From Kitasatospora sp. MAA4 (lineage in GTDB: Bacteria; Actinomycetota; Actinomycetes; Streptomycetales; Streptomycetaceae), in NCBI RefSeq assembly GCF_029893355.1, contig NZ_JARZAI010000045.1, positions 1 to 45,170 of the forward strand: a DNA stretch of 45,170 nucleotides, in the 5' to 3' direction. Positions within the stretch are counted from its first letter, which is position 1; each line of letters starts with the position of its first letter. Below, one piece after another: positions 40,030 to 45,170 of this stretch. The notes under the pieces were generated by a model. It was not told where the DNA came from, searched no databases, and was given only the letters and a program-made list of their open reading frames with translations. A program made the position numbers and the translations under genes.

Positions 40030-40755
40030 ATGACGACTGCGGTGCTTGACGGCAAGGTGGCCCTGGTGACCGGCGGCAGCCGGGGGATCGGCGAGGCGGT
40101 GGCGCTGCGGCTGGCCGAGGACGGAGCCGACGTCGCGCTGACCTACCAGCACAGTTCCGAGCGTGCGGCGGAGGTGGTCGAGCGGATCAAGGCGCTGGGC
40201 CGCCGGCCCTGGGCTGTCCGGGCCGACAGTGCGGACGCTGCGGCCGTGCGGGAGGCGGTGGACCAGGCGGTGGCGGAGTTCGGCCGGCTCGACGTTCTGG
40301 TCAACAACGCCGGGATCGGTGTGCTCGGTCCCGTCGAGGAGCTGTCGCTGGAGGACGTCGACCGGGTGCTGAGCGTCAACGTGCGCGCGCCGTTCCTCGC
40401 GTCCCAGGCGGCCCTGCGGCACATGGCGGCGGGCGGGCGGATCATCACCATCGGCAGCTGCATCGCCGAGCGGGTCGCGTTCCCGGGCGGTTCGCTGTAC
40501 GCGATGAGCAAGACGGCCCTGACCGGGCTGACCAAGGCCCTCGCCCGCGAGTTGGGCCCGAGGGGGATCACCGCCAACCTGATCCACCCCGGACCCATCG
40601 ACACCGACATGAACCCCGCCGACGGACTGGCAGCCGACATGCAGCGGGAGTTGACGGCGCTCAGCCGCTTCGGGCAGGCCTCGGACGTCGCGGGTGACGG
40701 CGGCCGGTACGTCACGGGTGCCTCCATCGCCGTGGACGGCGGCTTCGCGGCCTGA
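40030..40755 (+). CDS. SDR family oxidoreductase (FabG-like) with short C-terminal deletion
   Basis: The 241-residue protein has the SDR cofactor motif VTGGSRGIGEAVALRLAEDG, the NNAGIGVLG strand, a Ser in IITIGSC and the catalytic YAMSK. Near the end, where relatives read like (D/E)VAALVAFLAS then YVTG, this protein reads SRFGQASDVAGDGGRYVTGA, so about seven residues of a helix appear to be missing in frame. The catalytic residues remain. Substrate and effect of the deletion are unknown. ATG 40030 lacks a strong ribosome binding site. Confidence 0.88.
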   Translation: MTTAVLDGKVALVTGGSRGIGEAVALRLAEDGADVALTYQHSSERAAEVVERIKALGRRPWAVRADSADAAAVREAVDQAVAEFGRLDVLVNNAGIGVLGPVEELSLEDVDRVLSVNVRAPFLASQAALRHMAAGGRIITIGSCIAERVAFPGGSLYAMSKTALTGLTKALARELGPRGITANLIHPGPIDTDMNPADGLAADMQRELTALSRFGQASDVAGDGGRYVTGASIAVDGGFAA

Positions 40756-40764
40756 GCGTCCGTG

Positions 40765-43635
40765 TCACAGGCGTCGGGTGAGTCTGTCGGCGGGAATGTG
40801 GTCGGCGCCTTCGATGCGGATATGGCCGAGAGCGCTGATCGTGAGCCCATCTATTGTGGCCAGTGGCGCGATGTCGACGCTCTGCCCGTTCAGTCCAAAG
40901 AGTGCGAGCTTCCGCAGGCCGGGGAAGCTGCTGACCAGCGGGCCCAGATCCAGGCCGGTCATGAAGTTGCCTAGGAACACCTCGGTCACCGAAGGCAGCG
41001 GGTTAAGGCGCAGGTCGGACGGGCCCAGCAGACTCAGGCGGTCTAGGTTTTTCAAAGCTGTGAGTTCGGAGCCGACCTCGGGCAGAGCGGTAGCCGGTAC
41101 GTACAGACTTCGGAGCTGATCCCAGCGACTGATCCCTCGTGCCGAGGTGTCCTCAAGCGCGCGGTGGGACAGGTACAGATTGGTCAGCCCGCAGGGCGCC
41201 GGCAGCTCGGAGAGGTCCCGGTAGCGCAACGGCATGGCGAGCGACAGGGTCTTCAGGTCGGTCAGTTCGGAGAGGACACCGAGGTCGACTCCAGGAGCGA
41301 TCTCCAAGCTGAGGTCCATCAGGGACAGCCCGGCCAGGAGCGTGATATCCGTCAACTGGGGACAGTCGAGCGTCAGACTCATCAGCCACGGGAAGCGCAG
41401 GGCGAACGCGAGGTCGTGGATGGAGGTGTTGTTCTGCACGGTGACGCTGAAGCGACCGTCGATGTCGGGAGTGGTGGCCAACTCCTGGGCGGTGAAGGGC
41501 CCGTCGAAGGTGACGGACGGGAACTTCTCTCCACCGGGCAGTTCTGCGAGTTGCTCCGGGGAATTGACGGTGACGCGGCCATCGCCCGGGCAATGCGCCA
41601 GAATTTCGCGGGCGTACTCCGCCGGATCGAAGGGAGACCAGGACCAGCCCTGGCCCAGGGTGTTCCAGACCGCCTCCTCCGTACGGGTTCGGAATCTCTT
41701 GAGGAAGGGGAGCGCCGCCTCCCCGCCGATCCTGGCGGCGGTGTGGACGACCGCCTCCAGCTCGTCGCCCTCCAGGTCCTCCGGTCCGGGCAGCAGGTCG
41801 AGGACGAAAGCGCCCTGTTCAGCCAGCGCGATCGCCTCCCGGACACTGCGCGGCGGCAGCAGTTTCGTCACCCGCTCCTCGACTTGCGCCCGCACCGCCG
41901 GGTCCAGCTCCGTCGCGTACTGCACGCAGGCGGCTGCCAGCAGGTGCAGGCGGGGGCGGTGCTTGGCCACGCGGTCGCCGCGGGTGATCAGCTTCTGGAT
42001 GATCCGGGCGCCCTCGTCCGGTCGGGCGTGCGCGACCGCCATCCGCAGCACGTCCTCCCACTGGTCGTCGGTGGCGTGCCGGTCGAGTAGGCCGAAGTCG
42101 CGGGTCTCCACGGCGGCTTTGGCGCCCAGGTGGTCCTGGAAGGTGCGGTGGATGAAGTCGATGGTGTCGGTGGTGGGTTGGCGTAGCAGGCCGCAACGGG
42201 CGACCAGGTGATCCAGGACCTGCGCGGCGTCCCCCTGGGCCGCCACGGCGGGCATCGCCGGCAGTGCGTCGGCGATCTGCTGTTCGGCGTCCGCGCGGTC
42301 GATCTCGGCCTGCCCGTTGCGGATCATCCACCAGGCCAGCCGCTGCACCAGCTGGACGGTCTGCTGCTCGCCGAGCGCGATGCCCTCGGGGGCCTGGATG
42401 TCGCGTTCGTGGTCGCGGCGGACCATCAGCATCGAGAGCGCGGCGGAGTACAACTCCATCCGGCCGTGCGGCAGATGGCCGCGCCGGTCGCGGTGTAGGG
42501 CGCAGACGAGCGCGCAGAGCAGCGGTGTGGTGACCAGTTGGGCGAGGTCGCGCTGGGCCCGGACGGTGTCCTTGAGCTGGTCCTCCAGCGCGGTCAGCCG
42601 GGCGCTCTCCTCGGCGGTCGCCGCGTCCGCCCGGGCCGCCGCGTGCCAGCGGGTGACGAAGACGCCGATATCGCGCGAGCTCATCGGGCGGACCGCCAAC
42701 TCGCCGAAGCCGTCGGCCGCGAGCCAGCCCTCCCGGACGGCGGACGGCCGCGTCGTCACGGCGTAGAAGGCGCGCGGATAGGCCGCCAGCAGGTCGCGCA
42801 GCCAGCGGTGGGTCCGTTCGCGCGCGGACTGCGACACCTCGTCGAGCCCGTCGATCAGCACCAGGGCCCGCCCGGCGGCCAGCGCGCGATCGCTCCAACC
42901 GGGCGGCTGGGCGTCGGCGATCGGGCAGTCCAGCGCGCGCAGCAGCTGTTCGGGGGACGACGGCAGGCTGTCCAGTCGGATCAGCGTGCGCAGCGGGAGG
43001 ACGAAGGGGACGTGACCGCGTAAGTCGGACAGCTCGTCCGGGAGTTGGTCGGAGGCGGCGGCAACTGCCAGCCACTGGAGCAGCGTGGTCTTTCCGCTGC
43101 CGGCGTGCCCGCGGATCAGCACTCGCCGCCGTCCTGCCAGGGCCTGCTCGGCTCGGCGCACCCGGCCGGTGAGGCCGTTGAGGCTGTCCAACTGCCCGGC
43201 GCCGTACCGCTCGCCCCGGCTGTCCTCGGCCAGCTCCAGGCTCAGGTAGGCGGCGTCCAGGGGCCAGTTGGTCCGCTCGGGACGGCTCAGGTCGAGCCCG
43301 ATGATGTCCAACTGCCCGTGGCGGCCGACCAGATAGGAACGGTAGCGGGTGGAGAACTCCAGATCCTGCGGTGCCACGGGGGACTTGGCCGGGCTGGCCT
43401 TGCGCTGGAGGGCGAGCAGCGGTGCGGGATTGGTGTGCAGGGCCTGGGCCAGCCGGCGCACGGTGTCCTTCGAGGGGATGGCGGAGCCGTTCAGGGCCTG
43501 GCTGACCGTGGTGCGGCCCAACTGCGCCCGGCGTTGCAGGGCTTCGACGGAGAGCCGCTGTTCCAGCCTGAGTGCCGCCATCGTGCCGCTCAGCTCGGTG
43601 AGCGCCGCCTGGTTCTCCGCCGTCATACCGTCCAC
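40765..43635 (-). CDS. HTH-NACHT-LRR protein (bacterial NLR-like)
   Basis: The 956-residue protein has an XRE-type helix-turn-helix at about 30-68 (LGRTTVSQALNGSAIPSKDT) and a linker. A NACHT NTPase follows: Walker A GHAGSGKTTLLQ at 176-187, Walker B ALVLIDGLDEV at 257-267, sensor FYAVTTRPSAV, then a helical region with FIHRTFQDHLGAKAAVE. The last about 220 residues have leucine-rich repeats (LMSLTLDCPQLTDITLLAGL, LTDLKTLSLAMPLRYRDLSE, LKNLDRLSLLGPSDLRL). Related bacterial NACHT proteins act in antiphage defence. GTG 43635 has GGAGG four bases upstream; ATG 43626 is an alternative. No separate effector domain is visible. It is divergent from a 48-residue TM peptide gene. Confidence 0.9.
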   Translation of the reverse strand: MDGMTAENQAALTELSGTMAALRLEQRLSVEALQRRAQLGRTTVSQALNGSAIPSKDTVRRLAQALHTNPAPLLALQRKASPAKSPVAPQDLEFSTRYRSYLVGRHGQLDIIGLDLSRPERTNWPLDAAYLSLELAEDSRGERYGAGQLDSLNGLTGRVRRAEQALAGRRRVLIRGHAGSGKTTLLQWLAVAAASDQLPDELSDLRGHVPFVLPLRTLIRLDSLPSSPEQLLRALDCPIADAQPPGWSDRALAAGRALVLIDGLDEVSQSARERTHRWLRDLLAAYPRAFYAVTTRPSAVREGWLAADGFGELAVRPMSSRDIGVFVTRWHAAARADAATAEESARLTALEDQLKDTVRAQRDLAQLVTTPLLCALVCALHRDRRGHLPHGRMELYSAALSMLMVRRDHERDIQAPEGIALGEQQTVQLVQRLAWWMIRNGQAEIDRADAEQQIADALPAMPAVAAQGDAAQVLDHLVARCGLLRQPTTDTIDFIHRTFQDHLGAKAAVETRDFGLLDRHATDDQWEDVLRMAVAHARPDEGARIIQKLITRGDRVAKHRPRLHLLAAACVQYATELDPAVRAQVEERVTKLLPPRSVREAIALAEQGAFVLDLLPGPEDLEGDELEAVVHTAARIGGEAALPFLKRFRTRTEEAVWNTLGQGWSWSPFDPAEYAREILAHCPGDGRVTVNSPEQLAELPGGEKFPSVTFDGPFTAQELATTPDIDGRFSVTVQNNTSIHDLAFALRFPWLMSLTLDCPQLTDITLLAGLSLMDLSLEIAPGVDLGVLSELTDLKTLSLAMPLRYRDLSELPAPCGLTNLYLSHRALEDTSARGISRWDQLRSLYVPATALPEVGSELTALKNLDRLSLLGPSDLRLNPLPSVTEVFLGNFMTGLDLGPLVSSFPGLRKLALFGLNGQSVDIAPLATIDGLTISALGHIRIEGADHIPADRLTRRL

Positions 43636-43760
43636 GTGACCTCCGGTCCTTGAGCCTCCGCTGTGCGTGTTCATCTTCGTACGGCCGAACGGCGGCGAAC
43701 ACGCAGTCGGGGAGATTCGTCCTCGTCCGTGAAAGTGAAGCTCTGCTCTCGGAGGTCGTC

Positions 43761-43907
43761 GTGACCCTCTACTTCCTTTACCTGGCCGTGCTGGTCGTCC
43801 TGTTGGGCGTGGTGCTGCCCGCGGTGTGGTCCCGGCAGCCCGCGCGGCGGCAGGCGGCGCGGGCTGTCCTGCGGCTGCTGCTGGACGCCTTCGGCCGGCG
43901 GGGGTAG
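43761..43907 (+). CDS. 48-residue single-TM membrane peptide
   Basis: The product reads VTLYFLYLAVLVVLLGVVLP and then a basic tail (AVWSRQPARRQAARAVLRLL, LDAFGRRG). One TM helix with a positively charged, probably cytoplasmic, amphipathic end is evident. GTG 43761 has GGAGG five bases upstream, which strongly supports translation. It is divergent from the HTH-NACHT-LRR gene across 125 bp. Size and shape resemble membrane-depolarising toxins or small regulators, but that is inference. Confidence 0.68.
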   Translation: MTLYFLYLAVLVVLLGVVLPAVWSRQPARRQAARAVLRLLLDAFGRRG

Positions 43908-43947
43908 CTGTCAACAGCACTGAGGCGATCCCGATTATGCTGGGCGC

Positions 43948-45141
43948 ATGGCTGAGTCGTTGCCTTCCGTGGTCGCGGGCGTGGTCGCGGGTCGGTGGCG
44001 GCGGGGTCCCCGGTTCGCGGTGCGCTTGGGTCACCGCACGCTTCTGGACTCGTTGTACCTGCTGACCGCGCCGGTGAGTGCGGCGTTCGGTCTGCTGCTG
44101 GTGCTCAGCGGCCTGTTCGTCGGCACGGTCGGTCTGCTGTTGCCGAGCGGGTCGCCGGTCATGACCGGTGCGTCGGAACTGGCGCGATGGTCCGCCGACA
44201 TGGAACGGTGGCGGATCGCCAAGGTGCGTTCCCAGGTGGGCGGGGCACAGGGCGCGCGTCGGCGGCCGAGGCCGCGGGAGACAGCCGCCGCGTCCGACCC
44301 GGGGCTGTGGCTCGATGTGGCGCACACGGTACTGGTGCTCCCCGTCGTTGTGGTCACGTCGGTGGTGACGGCGCTGTGGTGGTTCGTCGGCGTGGCTGCC
44401 GTCACGTCTCCCCTGCGCAGCCCGTACGCGACGCCCGGGCCACTGCGGCCGATGAACCTGTACGTGGGCAGTCCCCAATCCCACATCGCCTTGAGCCTGG
44501 GGCTGACGTCGCCGGACGAGCGGGTCCCCTTCGCGGTCGCGGTCGGCCTCCTCGTGCTGGCCACCCTGCCGCTGGTGACCCGCGCATGCGTCGCCGCTCA
44601 AGCCGGCCTGGGGAAGGCACTGTTGTCCGATCTGTCGGCATTGCACGGCAGGATCAACGGGCTGGAGCAGGAGCGGGACACCGCCCGCGCACAGACCGTC
44701 GCCGCGGTGACGGCCGAGGCGGCCGCCCTGCGCCGACTCGAGCGCGATATTCACGACGGCCCCCAGCAGCGTCTGGTCCGCCTGGCGATGGAACTGGGCC
44801 GTGCCCAGCACCACTTCGACAGCAGGCCGGAAGCTGCCCGGGAAGCGCTCGCCGACGCGATCGTCCAGGCTCAGGAGACGCTGGAGGAGCTACGGGCCCT
44901 GTCGCGCGGCATCGCCCCGCCGATCCTCGCCGACCGCGGCCTGCAGGCGGCGCTCTCCGCGCTGGCCGCGCGCTGTGTCGTACCCGCCGAGCTCGACCTC
45001 GGACCCCTGAACCGTCGGCCGGACGCCGCAGTTGAGACGGCCGCGTATTTCGTGGTCGCTGAGGCCCTGACCAACGCTTGGGTTCTAACGGTCCTCGCAA
45101 CACCCGTGATCGATGGGAGTTGCGGGGACCGTGGGCGTTGA
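43948..45141 (+). pseudogene. Sensor histidine kinase gene cut off by inserted sequence
   Basis: The frame encodes several TM segments (LYLLTAPVSAAFGLLLVLSG, VLVLPVVVVTSVVTALWW, FAVAVGLLVLATLPLVTRAC), then a HisKA_3 phosphoacceptor (LERDIHDGPQQRLVRLAME) with helix QAQETLEELRALSRGIAPPI. The ATPase domain begins YFVVAEALTNA and is broken there, at 45078. The following 20 residues (WVLTVLATPVIDGSCGDRGR) do not belong to the family and end at a stop inside foreign DNA. Without the G boxes the protein cannot bind ATP, so it is a disrupted NarL/DesK-type kinase. Its partner regulator is beyond the window or lost. Confidence 0.82.
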
Positions 45142-45170
45142 GCGTGGTGGTCTCGCAGGATTGAGGGAGC
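45079..45170. mobile_element. Probable end of an insertion element (partial)
   Basis: From 45079 the sequence no longer matches a kinase. GGTCCTCGCAAC (45090-45101) and GTTGCGGGGACC (45119-45130) form a near-perfect inverted repeat, as found at the ends of some insertion sequences. No transposase frame is visible in the remaining bases, and the family cannot be named. Confidence 0.5.

Noticed and set aside
43636..44814. Upstream extension of the NACHT frame to 44814
   Set aside because: It runs antisense through the kinase gene and the TM peptide and has no domain signal; GTG 43635 has a strong ribosome binding site.

Overview
The window is high-GC actinobacterial DNA, almost certainly from a Streptomycetaceae chromosome (Streptomyces or Kitasatospora; the sequence alone does not decide). 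Cues are very strong GC3 codon use, frequent GTG/TTG starts, PP2C/SpoIIE phosphatases with an RsbW-type ATP-binding protein, a conservon (cvnABCD), XRE/DUF5753-DUF397 pairs, a SAV2177-type methyltransferase and a DUF664/DinB protein. I saw no rRNA, tRNA or CRISPR array. The main mobile-element signal is at the extreme right end, where a sensor kinase gene is cut off by foreign sequence.

Left part (1-11,700): a secreted Cys/His amidase-like protein next to a 26-base G homopolymer, a fused beta-alpha carboxyltransferase, a SAM methyltransferase, a glutamate synthase small subunit without its large subunit, a SnoaL-like protein, a nucleotidyltransferase, a family 2 glycosyltransferase, an M48 metalloprotease and a GAF-PAS-PAS-GAF-PP2C phosphatase.

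Middle part (11,700-28,700): an RsbW-like ATPase; a GntR/UTRA regulator divergent from a probably leaderless NUDIX gene, with a 14-bp motif shared between two promoters; a quinone oxidoreductase/AraC pair; a translationally coupled three-gene cell-envelope operon (DUF1906 protein, two-TM protein, M15-like protein lacking two zinc ligands); a ferric-reductase-like membrane protein with a small TM protein and a frameshifted exported protein; an OmpR-type two-component system; a membrane PP2C phosphatase; a beta-propeller protein; a gamma-glutamylcyclotransferase; and a secreted PNGase A-like protein.

Right part (28,700-45,170): conservon cvnABCD followed by a styrene-monooxygenase-like flavoprotein. 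Next comes a lower-GC accessory patch with an XRE regulator, two intact DUF397 genes plus a truncated mosaic third, a NUDIX gene and two small unknown genes. Then an alpha/beta hydrolase, a stand-alone GyrB N-terminal-like protein whose ATP site is degenerate, a DinB protein, an SDR with a short apparent deletion, and an HTH-NACHT-LRR protein divergent from a 48-residue membrane peptide. The last gene is the disrupted kinase.

The best candidates for under-described biology are the HTH-NACHT-LRR/TM-peptide pair, the GyrB-like pseudo-ATPase, the coupled envelope operon with a pseudo-peptidase, and the conservon with a flavin monooxygenase. Function calls rest on motif recognition by eye; no database search was run.
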